A DNA stretch of 64,000 bases from Streptomyces ardesiacus. GTDB lineage: Bacteria; Actinomycetota; Actinomycetes; Streptomycetales; Streptomycetaceae. The notes under the pieces were generated by a model. That model worked only from the letters and a program-made list of their open reading frames with translations. It was not told the origin of the DNA and made no database searches. Every line of letters starts with the position of its first letter. The first letter of the stretch is position 1. The DNA is taken from positions 186,001 through 250,000 of the forward strand of contig NZ_BEWC01000001.1 in assembly GCF_003112575.1 (NCBI RefSeq), read 5' to 3'. Made by a program: the position numbers and the translations under genes. Shown here in pieces: positions 25,414 to 35,552 of the stretch.

Positions 25414-26202
25414 TCACGGGGCGGCCGGCATGCCTTCCCGCGACGTCAGGACGCGCGGACCGTTCCGCGTGATCGCCACCGTGTGCTCCACGTGCGCCGC
25501 CCTGGAGCCGTCGTTGGTGCGCAGGGTCCAGCCGTCGGCGGCGGTGTGGTAGTCGTCCCGGCCGCCCGCGGTCAGCATGGGCTCGATGGCGAGGACCATG
25601 CCGTGCCGCAGCGGCAGCCCGCGTCCCGGGCGGCCCTCGTTGGGCACCCCCGGGTCCTCGTGCATGTGCCGCCCGATGCCGTGGCCGCCGAAGTCCTCCA
25701 TGATGCCGTAGCCCCCGGACCGGCACACCGTGCCGATGGCGTGGGCGATGTCGCCGATGCGATTGCCGACGACGGCGGCCGCGATGCCCGCCTCCAGGGC
25801 CCGCTCCGCGGTCTCGATCAGCGCCAGGTCGGCCGGGCGCGGCGTCCCCACCACGAAGCTGAGCGCCGAGTCCCCGGCCCAGCCGTCCAGGAGGGCGCCG
25901 CAGTCGACGGAGACGAGGTCCCCGTCGCGCAGCCGGTAGCCGTCCGGGATGCCGTGCACGATCGCGTCGTTCACCGACGCGCAGATGACGCCCGGGAAGG
26001 GGGTCGGCGCGAAGGAGGGCCGGTACCCGAGGAACGGCGAGCCCGCGCCCGCCTCCCGCAGCACCTCGTGCGCCACCGCGTCCAGCTCCAGCAGCGACAC
26101 GCCCACGTCCGCGGCCTGCCGTACGGCGGTCAGGGCCCGAGCCACGACCTGTCCGGCCGCGTGCATGGCGTCGATCGATGAGTCCGTCTTCAGTTCCACC
26201 AT
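25414..26202 (-). CDS. map: Type I methionine aminopeptidase
   Basis: A 262-residue pita-bread metallopeptidase that removes N-terminal methionine from new proteins. Metal ligands are visible in VSVDCGALLDGWAGDSALS, in GHGIGRHMHEDP, in LAIEPML and in AAHVEHTVA. The ATG at 26202 lies seven bases after TATAGT, which would make a leaderless transcript. It is divergent from a small XRE regulator, with shared palindromes in the 96-bp gap. This looks like an accessory map paralogue under its own regulator, not the ribosomal-operon copy. Confidence 0.9.
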   Translation of the reverse strand: MVELKTDSSIDAMHAAGQVVARALTAVRQAADVGVSLLELDAVAHEVLREAGAGSPFLGYRPSFAPTPFPGVICASVNDAIVHGIPDGYRLRDGDLVSVDCGALLDGWAGDSALSFVVGTPRPADLALIETAERALEAGIAAAVVGNRIGDIAHAIGTVCRSGGYGIMEDFGGHGIGRHMHEDPGVPNEGRPGRGLPLRHGMVLAIEPMLTAGGRDDYHTAADGWTLRTNDGSRAAHVEHTVAITRNGPRVLTSREGMPAAP

Positions 26203-26204
26203 GC

Positions 26205-26230
26205 CAATTACTATACCGGTATTTGAATTG
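26205..26230. promoter_or_regulatory. Imperfect palindrome at the map promoter
   Basis: CAATTACTATACCGGTATTTGAATTG pairs 10 of 13 positions around its centre (outer CAATT/AATTG and inner ATACC/GGTAT). It covers the map -10 region (TATAGT on the minus strand) and is much more AT-rich than its surroundings. It is a likely operator of the adjacent XRE protein. Confidence 0.55.
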
Positions 26231-26278
26231 GGTTCGTTCCGCGCTCCGGTCTGCGCGAGATCGGGTCCGGTACGGGAA

Positions 26279-26298
26279 GCCGGTATTAGAATGCCGGC
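26279..26298. promoter_or_regulatory. Palindrome directly before the XRE gene start
   Basis: GCCGGTATTAGAATGCCGGC has GCCGGTAT opposite ATGCCGGC (7 of 8 paired) and ends one base before the XRE start codon. It contains TAGAAT seven bases upstream of ATG, fitting a leaderless promoter, and shares CCGGTATT with the map-side palindrome. Autoregulation is likely. Confidence 0.55.
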
Positions 26299-26550
26299 AT
26301 GGTGCGCACACCCCTGACCCCCGAAGAGCGCGAGCGCGGCGAGCAGCTCGGCCGCCTGCTCCGCGCCGCACGCGGTGAGCGGAGCATGACGGCGGTCGCC
26401 GCCGAGGCCGGCATCTCCGCCGAGACCCTGCGCAAGATCGAGACCGGCCGGGCCCCCACTCCGGCGTTCTTCACGGTGGCCGCGCTGGCCGGCGCGCTGG
26501 GGCTGTCCATGGACGAGCTGGTGGGCAGGTGCGCGCCCGTGCCGGCCTGA
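26299..26550 (+). CDS. Small XRE-family transcriptional regulator
   Basis: An 83-residue protein that is essentially one Cro/C1-type helix-turn-helix domain: RLLRAARGERSMTAVAAEAG, then ISAETLRKIETGRAPTPAFF, then the usual AALAGALGLSMDELV ending. There is no ligand or protease domain. The start codon directly abuts a palindrome and a TAGAAT hexamer, so translation is probably leaderless. It is divergent from map and most likely represses that gene and itself. Confidence 0.88.
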   Translation: MVRTPLTPEERERGEQLGRLLRAARGERSMTAVAAEAGISAETLRKIETGRAPTPAFFTVAALAGALGLSMDELVGRCAPVPA

Positions 26551-26588
26551 GACGCCCGCACTCACCCACCGGAGTGCGAAACGTGATC

Positions 26589-26598
26589 GACACCGCGC
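26589..26598 (+). promoter_or_regulatory. GACACCGYGC element before the first nitrilase
   Basis: GACACCGCGC lies just upstream of the promoter region of the pyrimidine locus. A 12-bp repeat containing GACACCGTGC occurs twice before the second nitrilase (30479 and 30511). It may be a PucR half-site. Support is the recurrence only. Confidence 0.3.
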
Positions 26599-26648
26599 CT
26601 TGACGACGATGGTCTTGGCAAGCCCGTCCGGCCAGGCTTACGTTCGTC

Positions 26649-26678
26649 CCTCTACGGCCTGCTCTACGGGCGTAGAGG
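26649..26678. promoter_or_regulatory. Inverted repeat in the first nitrilase leader
   Basis: CCTCTACG (26649-26656) and CGTAGAGG (26671-26678) are perfect 8-bp arms 14 bp apart, about 30-60 bp before the nitrilase start. A candidate promoter TTGGCA (26615-26620), 18 bp, TACGTT (26639-26644) would place transcription start at the first arm. It could be an operator or an RNA hairpin. Confidence 0.45.
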
Positions 26679-26706
26679 CTCTGACGTCGTGTCGAAGGAG
26701 CAGCTC

Positions 26707-27549
26707 ATGGCCAACGTCGTACGTGCCGCTCTCGTCCAGGCCACCTGGACCGGCGACACCGAGTCCATGGTGGCGAAGCACGAGGAGCACGCCCGCGAGG
26801 CCGCCCGGCGGGGCGCGCAGGTCATCGGGTTCCAGGAGGTCTTCAACGCCCCCTACTTCTGCCAGGTCCAGGACCCGGAGCACTACCGCTGGGCCGAACC
26901 GGTGCCCGACGGGCCCACCGTCCGCCGCATGCAGGCCCTGGCCCGCGAGACCGGCATGGTGGTCGTCGTCCCCGTCTTCGAGGTCGAGCAGTCCGGCTTC
27001 TACTACAACACCGCGGCCGTGATCGACGCCGACGGCACCGTCCTCGGCACCTACCGCAAGCACCACATCCCGCAGGTCAAGGGCTTCTGGGAGAAGTTCT
27101 ACTTCCGCCCCGGCAATCTCGGCTGGCCGGTCTTCGACACCGCCGTCGGCAAGGTCGGCGTCTACATCTGCTACGACCGCCACTTCCCCGAGGGCTGGCG
27201 CCAACTCGGCCTCGGCGGCGCCCAGCTCGTCTACAACCCCTCGGCCACCCACCGCGGCCTCTCCGCCCACCTGTGGCAGCTCGAACAGCCCGCCGCGGCC
27301 GTCGCCAACGAGTACTTCGTCGCCGCCATCAACCGCGTCGGCGTCGAGGAGTACGGGGACAACGACTTCTACGGCACCTCCTACTTCGTGGACCCGCGGG
27401 GGCGGTTCGTCGGCGACCTCGCCAGCGACACCGAGGAGGAACTGGTCGTCCGCGACCTGGACTTCGGCCTCATCGACGAGGTGCGGCAGCAGTGGGCCTT
27501 CTACCGCGACCGCCGCCCCGACGCCTACGAGGGGCTGGTGCGGCCGTGA
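26707..27549 (+). CDS. Nitrilase-family hydrolase, beta-ureidopropionase-like (copy 1)
   Basis: A 280-residue carbon-nitrogen hydrolase with the Glu44-Lys118-Cys155 triad (GFQEVF, TYRKHHIP, YICYDRHFPEGW). The close match in layout to N-carbamoyl amino acid hydrolases and the neighbouring dihydropyrimidinase point to removal of the carbamoyl group from N-carbamoyl-beta-alanine or a related ureido acid. I choose ATG 26707 because AAGGAG lies just upstream; a GTG six codons earlier has none. The stop overlaps the aminotransferase start (GTGA). It is about as long as, and clearly paralogous to, the enzyme at 30597. Confidence 0.87.
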   Translation: MANVVRAALVQATWTGDTESMVAKHEEHAREAARRGAQVIGFQEVFNAPYFCQVQDPEHYRWAEPVPDGPTVRRMQALARETGMVVVVPVFEVEQSGFYYNTAAVIDADGTVLGTYRKHHIPQVKGFWEKFYFRPGNLGWPVFDTAVGKVGVYICYDRHFPEGWRQLGLGGAQLVYNPSATHRGLSAHLWQLEQPAAAVANEYFVAAINRVGVEEYGDNDFYGTSYFVDPRGRFVGDLASDTEEELVVRDLDFGLIDEVRQQWAFYRDRRPDAYEGLVRP

Positions 27550-28829
27550 CCCGTGACCTCTTCGCCCGCCACCGCGCCGTCCTGCCCGACTGGCTCGCCC
27601 TCTACTACGAGGACCCGCTGGAGATCACCCACGGCGAGGGCCGCCACGTCTGGGACGCCGCCGGCAACAAGTACCTCGACTTCTTCGGCGGCATCCTCAC
27701 CACGATGACCGCGCACGCCCTGCCCGAGGTGACCAAGGCCGTCGCCGAACAGGCCGGGCGCATCATCCACTCCTCGACCCTCTACCTCAACCGCCCGATG
27801 GTGGAACTCGCCGAACGCGTCGCCCACCTGTCCGGCATCCCCGACGCGCGGGTCTTCTTCACCACCTCCGGCACCGAGGCCAACGACACCGCCCTGCTCC
27901 TCGCCACCGCGTACCGGCGCAGCAACGCGATCCTCGCGATGCGCAACAGCTACCACGGCCGTTCCTTCGGCGCCGTCGGCATCACCGGCAACCGCGGCTG
28001 GTCCCCGACCTCCCTGTCCCCGCTGCAGACCCTCTACGTCCACGGCGGCGTCCGCTCCCGCGGCCCCTACGCCCACCTGGACGACCGGGAGTTCGTCGAC
28101 GCCTGCGTCGCCGACCTGAAGGACCTGCTCGGCCACACCCGCGCCCCCGCCGCCCTGATCGCCGAACCCGTCCAGGGCGTCGGAGGCTTCACCTCCCCGC
28201 CGGACGGCCTGTACGCGGCCTTCCGCGAGGTGCTGCACGAGCGGGGCGTCCTGTGGATCTCCGACGAGGTGCAGACCGGCTGGGGCCGCACCGGCGAGCA
28301 CTTCTGGGGCTGGCAGGCGCACGGGAGGAACGGCCCGCCCGACATCGTGACCTTCGCCAAGGGCATCGGCAACGGCATGTCGATCGGCGGCGTCGTCGCC
28401 CGCGCCGAGATCATGAACTGCCTGGACGCCAACAGCATCTCCACCTTCGGCGGCACCCAGGTCACCATGGCCGCCGGCCTCGCCAACCTCTCCTACCTGC
28501 TGGAGCACGACCTCCAGGGCAACGCCCGGCGCGTCGGCGGCCTGCTCATCGAACGGCTGCGCGCCGTCGCCGCCCAGGTGCCGCACGTACGCGAGGTGCG
28601 CGGACGCGGTCTGATGATCGGCGTCGAGCTGACCCGCCCCGGCACCGACGAGGCCGCCCCCGACGCCGCGTCCGCCGTGCTGGAGGAGGCCCGCGCCGGC
28701 GGACTGCTCGTCGGCAAGGGCGGCGGCCACGACACCAGCGTGCTGCGCGTCGCTCCGCCGATGTCCCTCACCGTCGCGGAGGCCGAGGAGGGCGCCGCGA
28801 TCCTCGAACGCGCCCTGCGGAGCATCTGA
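27546..28829 (+). CDS. Class III PLP-dependent aminotransferase
   Basis: A 427-residue fold-type I aminotransferase of the omega-amino acid / alanine-glyoxylate 2 group. The PLP lysine is Lys272 in TFAKGIGNG, the ISDEVQTGWGRTG motif holds the ring-binding aspartate, and TSGTEANDTALL binds phosphate. The GTG start overlaps the nitrilase stop, so the pair is coupled. In reductive pyrimidine breakdown it would take the amino group from beta-alanine or beta-aminoisobutyrate to give a malonate semialdehyde. The acceptor is unknown. Confidence 0.9.
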   Translation: MTRDLFARHRAVLPDWLALYYEDPLEITHGEGRHVWDAAGNKYLDFFGGILTTMTAHALPEVTKAVAEQAGRIIHSSTLYLNRPMVELAERVAHLSGIPDARVFFTTSGTEANDTALLLATAYRRSNAILAMRNSYHGRSFGAVGITGNRGWSPTSLSPLQTLYVHGGVRSRGPYAHLDDREFVDACVADLKDLLGHTRAPAALIAEPVQGVGGFTSPPDGLYAAFREVLHERGVLWISDEVQTGWGRTGEHFWGWQAHGRNGPPDIVTFAKGIGNGMSIGGVVARAEIMNCLDANSISTFGGTQVTMAAGLANLSYLLEHDLQGNARRVGGLLIERLRAVAAQVPHVREVRGRGLMIGVELTRPGTDEAAPDAASAVLEEARAGGLLVGKGGGHDTSVLRVAPPMSLTVAEAEEGAAILERALRSI

Positions 28830-28862
28830 CCGCCGCGTGGCCGAGCCCCAGGAGGCGCCGCC

Positions 28863-30482
28863 ATGACCACCACCTCGCAGATCCCGGACCGGCAACCCGG
28901 GGAACCCTGGGAGCCCGCACTGACGGTCCGTCAGGTCCTCGGCCTCGAACGGGTGCGGGCCGGGCAGCCCGAGGTGGTGGCCGGCGCCCACCGGCTCGAC
29001 CGGCCGGTGCGCTGGGTGCACGTCGCCGAGGCCGCCGACGTCGGCGTGATGCTCAGCGGCGGCGAGATGGTCCTCACCACCGGGGTGCTGCTGGCCGGGG
29101 ACGAGGACCGGCAGAGCGAGTACATCCGCTCCCTGGACCGCGCCGAGGCCGCCGCCGTCGTGCTCGGTCTCGGCCGCGCCTTCCCCGCGCCGCCCGCCGT
29201 GATGCGCCGGGCGGCGGAGCGCTGCGGGCTGCCCCTGGTCGTGCTGCACCGGCCCTTCCCCTTCGCCGCACTCACCGAGGAGGTGCAGTCCCGGCTGCTG
29301 CGCCGCAAGTTCGCCGCCGTCAGCCTCTCCGAGGCCGTGCGCACCGAACTGACCGGCCTGATCACCGCGGGCGCCCCGGTGCAGCGCCTGCTCGACGAGG
29401 TGGCCCGGCACGCCGGCTGCCCGGTCGTCGTCACCAACCTCGCCCACCGCGTCCTCGCCACGGCGGGGGAGCGGGCGGCCGTCGACGACGTCCTGCGGGA
29501 CTGGGAGCGCATCGCCCGCCAGGCCGGTGCCGCCTCCGCCGACGGCTGGATCCGCGCCGAACTGAGCTGCCGCGGCGAGCGCTGGGGACGCCTGGTGCTG
29601 TGCGGCTACCGGGGCGAACGGGCCGCCGGACGCCTGCTCGCCGACCGCGCGGCCGAAGCCCTCGTCCTGCACCGCATGCTGGCCGGCGACGGAGGCGCGG
29701 GGGGCGCCTCGGCGGACTCCCCGGACTCCTGGGAGGAGCAGTCGGCCCGGAGCCTGCTCACCGACCTGGTCACCGGGGCCGTACCGGCGCGGCACCTGCT
29801 GCCCCGGGCGCGCGCCGCGGGACTGCCCGTCAACCGGCGCCTCTTCGTCCCCCTCGTCGTCCGCGAGCGGGAGCCGGCCCGGCCCGCCCGGGTGCTGCGG
29901 CGGCTGGGGCTGCCCGGCATCACCGCCCGGCTCGCCGACGACCACGTCGCCGTCCTGCTCAGTCTCGCGCCCGACCAGGACGCCAGGGCGCTCACCGGCC
30001 ACTTCGCGGCCCGGCTGCGTGCGGAACCGGGCTCCCCCCACGCCGTGGTCGCGGCGGCCGACGCCCGCGCCGACTGGGCCGGCGTCCCCGCGGGACTGCG
30101 CGAGGCCCAGCACGTCGCCGAGGCCGTCGCCGACTCCGCGACCGCCGCCCCCGACCTGCCGCCCGTGGTGCGGCTGCGCGACATCCACCTGCGCGGGCTG
30201 GTACGGCTGCTGCGCGACGACCCGCACGTGCAGTCCTTCGCCGAACGCGAGCTGGACGGACTGCTGCGCGGCCCCGACCAGGACCTCCTGCCCGTCCTGC
30301 GCACCTACCTCGCCACCGGCCGCAACAAGTCCCGCACCGCCCAGCTCCACCACGTCTCCCGGCCCGCCCTCTACCGCCGGCTGGAGGCCATACAGAGCCG
30401 CCTCGGCGTCGACCTCGACGACTTCGAGCAGGCCGCCTCCGTCCACATCGCGCTCCTCGCCCACGACGCACAACAGGGGTGA
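28863..30482 (+). CDS. PucR-family transcriptional regulator
   Basis: A 539-residue regulator. The N-terminal PucR domain (about 20-140, with LTVRQVLGLERVRAGQPEVV) is followed by a GGDEF-like middle region and a C-terminal PucR-type helix-turn-helix: TYLATGRNKSRTAQLHHVSR, then PALYRRLEAIQSRLGVDLDD. PucR proteins control purine, allantoin and pyrimidine use in Gram-positive bacteria. It lies between the two halves of the locus, with a GGAGG ribosome binding site, and most likely controls both nitrilase promoters in response to a pathway intermediate. Confidence 0.9.
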   Translation: MTTTSQIPDRQPGEPWEPALTVRQVLGLERVRAGQPEVVAGAHRLDRPVRWVHVAEAADVGVMLSGGEMVLTTGVLLAGDEDRQSEYIRSLDRAEAAAVVLGLGRAFPAPPAVMRRAAERCGLPLVVLHRPFPFAALTEEVQSRLLRRKFAAVSLSEAVRTELTGLITAGAPVQRLLDEVARHAGCPVVVTNLAHRVLATAGERAAVDDVLRDWERIARQAGAASADGWIRAELSCRGERWGRLVLCGYRGERAAGRLLADRAAEALVLHRMLAGDGGAGGASADSPDSWEEQSARSLLTDLVTGAVPARHLLPRARAAGLPVNRRLFVPLVVREREPARPARVLRRLGLPGITARLADDHVAVLLSLAPDQDARALTGHFAARLRAEPGSPHAVVAAADARADWAGVPAGLREAQHVAEAVADSATAAPDLPPVVRLRDIHLRGLVRLLRDDPHVQSFAERELDGLLRGPDQDLLPVLRTYLATGRNKSRTAQLHHVSRPALYRRLEAIQSRLGVDLDDFEQAASVHIALLAHDAQQG

Positions 30483-30522
30483 CACCGTGCAATGCCCGAC
30501 CCCCGCAGACGTGACACCGTGC
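30479..30522 (+). promoter_or_regulatory. Direct repeats GTGACACCGTGC before the second nitrilase
   Basis: The 12-mer GTGACACCGTGC occurs exactly at 30479-30490, overlapping the pucR stop, and at 30511-30522. The copies are 32 bp apart, about three helical turns, and 75-120 bp upstream of the second nitrilase start. A third partial copy stands before the first nitrilase. They are candidate PucR sites. Confidence 0.45.
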
Positions 30523-30596
30523 CACTCATCGCGGCCGTCCGCAGTTCCTAGGCTCACCGCACACCGAGCGCCACACCGAGCGAGTGGAGGCCGAAG

Positions 30597-31439
30597 ATGA
30601 GCCGAGTGATCCGTGCCGCGCTCTTCCAGAGCGCCTGGACGGGCGACAAGGAATCGATGATCCAGGTCCACGAGCAGGCGGTGCGCGACGCCGCCGCCCA
30701 GGGCGCACAGGTCATGTGCTTCCAGGAGCTGTTCTACGGACCGTACTTCTGCCAGGTCCAGGACCCCGCGTTCTACGCCTACGCCGAGAGCGTCCCGGAC
30801 GGCCCGACCGTCGAGCGCTTCCAGCGCCTCGCCCGCGAGCACGGCATCGTCCTGGTGCTCCCCATGTACGAGGAGGAGCAGCCCGGCGTCCTCTACAACA
30901 CCGCCGCCGTCATCGACGCCGACGGCTCCTACCTCGGCAAGTACCGCAAGACGCACATCCCCCAAGTGCGCGGGTTCTGGGAGAAGTTCTACTTCCGTCC
31001 CGGCAACTCCGGCTGGCCGGTCTTCGACACCGCCGTCGGCAGGGTCGGCGTGTACATCTGCTACGACCGGCACTTCCCCGAGGGCTGGCGGGCGCTGGGC
31101 CTCGAAGGCGCCGAGATCGTCTTCAACCCCTCGGCCACCTCGCGCGGACTGTCCGGCTACCTGTGGCAGCTGGAACAGCCGGCCGCGGCCGTCGCCAACG
31201 AGTACTTCGTCGGTGCCATCAACCGCGTCGGCGTCGAGGAGCTGGGCGACAACGACTTCTACGGCACCACCTACTTCGTCGACCCCGAGGCCCAGTTCGT
31301 CGGCGAGGTCGCGAGCGACAAGGAGACCGAACTCGTCGTCCGGGACCTCGACATGGGCAAGCTGCGCGAGGTCCGCGACCGCTGGCAGTTCTACCGCGAC
31401 CGCGCACCCGGCGCGTACTCCCCGCTGACCGCGCCCTGA
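30597..31439 (+). CDS. Nitrilase-family hydrolase, beta-ureidopropionase-like (copy 2)
   Basis: A 280-residue paralogue of the enzyme at 26707, with the same triad positions (Glu44, Lys118, Cys155) and long identical stretches such as GFWEKFYFRPGN and YDRHFPEGW. It sits 34 bp before the dihydropyrimidinase, the classic partner of a beta-ureidopropionase. The two copies may split substrates, for example uracil-derived and thymine-derived ureido acids, or pyrimidine and hydantoin products. A GTGGAGG ribosome binding site precedes ATG 30597. Confidence 0.88.
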   Translation: MSRVIRAALFQSAWTGDKESMIQVHEQAVRDAAAQGAQVMCFQELFYGPYFCQVQDPAFYAYAESVPDGPTVERFQRLAREHGIVLVLPMYEEEQPGVLYNTAAVIDADGSYLGKYRKTHIPQVRGFWEKFYFRPGNSGWPVFDTAVGRVGVYICYDRHFPEGWRALGLEGAEIVFNPSATSRGLSGYLWQLEQPAAAVANEYFVGAINRVGVEELGDNDFYGTTYFVDPEAQFVGEVASDKETELVVRDLDMGKLREVRDRWQFYRDRAPGAYSPLTAP

Positions 31440-31473
31440 TCCGCCGGCGCCCCCGACAGGAGGGAACAGCAGC

Positions 31474-32877
31474 ATGAGCAGCCGTACCGTCATCCGCGGC
31501 GGCCTCGTCGTCACCGCCTCCGACGAGATCCACGCCGACGTCCTGATCGAGGACGGCCGCGTCGCCGCCCTCGCCGCGACCGGCACCCCGGCGGCCGAGG
31601 CGTTCAGCGCCGAGCGGGTGATCGACGCGAGCGGCAAGTACGTGATCCCGGGCGGCGTCGACGGGCACACCCACATGGAGATGCCCTTCGGCGGCACCTA
31701 CGCCGCCGACACCTTCGAGACCGGCACCCGCGCCGCCGCCTGGGGCGGCACCACCACCATCGTCGACTTCGCCATCCAGAGCGTCGGCCACTCCCTGCGC
31801 GAGGGCCTGGACGCCTGGCACGCCAAGGCCGAGGGCAACTGCGCGATCGACTACGGCTTCCACATGATCGTCTCCGACGTGAACCAGGAGACGCTCAAGG
31901 AGATGGACCTGCTGGTGGAGGAGGGGGTGACCTCCTTCAAACAGTTTATGGCCTACCCCGGAGTCTTCTACTCCGACGACGGCCAGATCCTGCGCGCCAT
32001 GCAGCGCGCCGCCGAGAACGGCGGCCTGATCATGATGCACGCCGAGAACGGCATCGCCATCGACGTCCTCGTCGAACAGGCCCTCGCCCGCGGCGAGACG
32101 GACCCGCGCTTCCACGGCGAGGTCCGCAAGGCCCTCCTGGAGGCCGAGGCCACCCACCGCGCCGTCCGGCTCGCCCAGGTCGCCGGCGCGCCGCTGTACG
32201 TCGTGCACGTCTCGGCCACGGAGGCGGTCGCCGAGCTGACCCGGGCCCGCGACGAGGGCCTGCCCGTCTTCGGCGAGACCTGCCCCCAGTACCTCTTCCT
32301 GTCCACCGACAACCTCGCCGAGCCCGGCTTCGAAGGCGCCAAGTACGTGTGCAGCACGCCGCTCAGGCCCAGGGAGCACCAGGCGGCCCTGTGGCGGGGG
32401 CTGAGGACCAACGACCTCCAGGTGGTCTCCACCGACCACTGCCCGTTCTGCTTCAGCGGCCAGAAGGAACTGGGCCGCGGCGACTTCTCAAAGATCCCCA
32501 ACGGCATGCCGGGCGTCGAGAACCGCATGGACCTGCTCCACCAGGCCGTCGTCGACGGGCACATCAGCCGCCGCCGCTGGATCGAGATCGCCTGCGCCGG
32601 CCCGGCCCGGATGTTCGGCCTGTACCCGAAGAAGGGCACCATCGCACCCGGCGCCGACGCCGACATCGTCGTCTACGACCCGCACGCCGAGCAGGTCCTG
32701 TCCGCCGAGACCCACCACATGAACGTCGACTACTCCGCCTACGAGGGCAGGCGCGTCACCGGCCGCGTGGAGACCGTGCTCTCGCGCGGCGAACCCGTCG
32801 TCACCGAGCGGGAGTACACCGGACGCAAGGGCCACGGCGTCTACACCCCGCGCGCCACCTGTCAGTACCTGAACTAG
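31474..32877 (+). CDS. Dihydropyrimidinase / hydantoinase
   Basis: A 467-residue cyclic amidohydrolase. The binuclear metal site is shown by His65 and His67 (GVDGHTHMEM), the carbamylated Lys156 (TSFKQFMAYPG), a later VYVVH-type histidine, and the STDHCPF aspartate. It opens dihydrouracil, dihydrothymine or 5-substituted hydantoins to N-carbamoyl acids, the substrates of the flanking nitrilases. A GGAGG site lies 10 bp before ATG 31474. It is followed after 11 bp by the LLM oxidoreductase gene, so the two are co-transcribed. Confidence 0.92.
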   Translation: MSSRTVIRGGLVVTASDEIHADVLIEDGRVAALAATGTPAAEAFSAERVIDASGKYVIPGGVDGHTHMEMPFGGTYAADTFETGTRAAAWGGTTTIVDFAIQSVGHSLREGLDAWHAKAEGNCAIDYGFHMIVSDVNQETLKEMDLLVEEGVTSFKQFMAYPGVFYSDDGQILRAMQRAAENGGLIMMHAENGIAIDVLVEQALARGETDPRFHGEVRKALLEAEATHRAVRLAQVAGAPLYVVHVSATEAVAELTRARDEGLPVFGETCPQYLFLSTDNLAEPGFEGAKYVCSTPLRPREHQAALWRGLRTNDLQVVSTDHCPFCFSGQKELGRGDFSKIPNGMPGVENRMDLLHQAVVDGHISRRRWIEIACAGPARMFGLYPKKGTIAPGADADIVVYDPHAEQVLSAETHHMNVDYSAYEGRRVTGRVETVLSRGEPVVTEREYTGRKGHGVYTPRATCQYLN

Positions 32878-32888
32878 GAGCGGTGCCC

Positions 32889-33911
32889 ATGGACTTCGGA
32901 ATCGTCCTGCAGACCGACCCGCCCGCCTCCCGCGTCGTGGAGCTGATGAAACGGGCCGAGCACAACGGCTTCAGCCACGGCTGGACCTTCGACTCCGCCG
33001 TGCTGTGGCAGGAGCCGTTCGTGATCTACAGCCAGGTGCTGGCGCAGACCAGCACCCTGAAGATCGGTCCGATGGTCACCAACCCGGGCACCCGCACCTG
33101 GGAGGTGACCGCCTCCACCTTCGCCACCCTCAACGACATGTTCGGCAACCGCACCGTCTGCGGCATCGGCCGGGGCGACTCCGCGATGCGCGTCGCCGGC
33201 CGCACGCCCAACACCCTCGCCCGGACGAGCGAAGCCATCAAGGTCATCCGTGCGCTGGGCAGGGGGGAGGAGGCCGACCTCGGCGGCGGCACCGTCGTGC
33301 GGTTCCCCTGGGTCAAGCCCGGCGCCTCGGTCCCCGTGTGGATGGCCGCGTACGGTCCCAAGGCCCTGAAGACGACCGGCGAGGAGGCCGACGGCTTCAT
33401 CCTCCAGCTCGCCGACCTGTACCTCACCGAGTACATGGTCCGGGCCGTCCGGGACGCCGCCGAGGCCGCCGGGCGCGACCCGTCCGAGGTGACGGTCTGC
33501 GTCGCCGCCCCCGCCTACGTCACCGCCGACGACTCGCCAGAAGCCCTCGCCCACGCCCGCGAGCAGTGCCGCTGGTTCGGCGGCATGGTCGGCAACCACG
33601 TCGCCGACCTGGTCGCCAAGTACGGCGCCCACACCGGCGCCGTACCCGACGAACTCACCGACTACATCAAGGCTCGCCAGGGCTACGACTACGCCCACCA
33701 CGGGCGCAGCGGCAACCCCGACACCCAGTTCGTGCCGGACGAGATCGTCGACCGGTTCTGCCTGATCGGACCGGCCGAGAAGCACATCGAGAAACTCAAG
33801 GCCCTGCGCGCCCTCGGCGTCGACCAGTTCGCGCTGTACGACATGCACGACGCGCAGGAAGCCGTGATCGACACCTACGGCACGAAGGTCATCCCGGCCG
33901 TCAACGCCTGA
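32889..33911 (+). CDS. LLM-class F420-dependent oxidoreductase
   Basis: A 340-residue luciferase-like TIM-barrel protein (MDFGIVLQTDPPASRVVELM onward, with IGRGDSAMRVAGRTP and VPVWMAAYGPKALKT). I recognise it as the subgroup (TIGR03842 as I recall) found next to hydantoinases in actinobacteria and predicted to use coenzyme F420. Its position directly after dihydropyrimidinase, and the absence of a canonical flavin/iron-sulfur dihydropyrimidine dehydrogenase, suggest it reduces uracil or thymine, or oxidises a hydantoin. That role is inference. It starts at ATG 32889, after GGAG. Confidence 0.88.
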   Translation: MDFGIVLQTDPPASRVVELMKRAEHNGFSHGWTFDSAVLWQEPFVIYSQVLAQTSTLKIGPMVTNPGTRTWEVTASTFATLNDMFGNRTVCGIGRGDSAMRVAGRTPNTLARTSEAIKVIRALGRGEEADLGGGTVVRFPWVKPGASVPVWMAAYGPKALKTTGEEADGFILQLADLYLTEYMVRAVRDAAEAAGRDPSEVTVCVAAPAYVTADDSPEALAHAREQCRWFGGMVGNHVADLVAKYGAHTGAVPDELTDYIKARQGYDYAHHGRSGNPDTQFVPDEIVDRFCLIGPAEKHIEKLKALRALGVDQFALYDMHDAQEAVIDTYGTKVIPAVNA

Positions 33912-34022
33912 CCCTCTCCTCCGCCCGCCCCGCACTGCGGGGCGGGTCCCAGGGCGCACCCGCGTACCCCCCTCGGCACCGCCCGCACGGCCTCTCCCGT
34001 CCACCGCATGATTGGCCTGCCC

Positions 34023-35548
<1,526 letters not shown>

Positions 35549-35552
<4 letters not shown>

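Noticed and set aside
27525..31697. A minus-strand open frame of about 4 kb across the pyrimidine locus
   Set aside because: It runs antisense through four recognised genes and gives low-complexity sequence with no family features.
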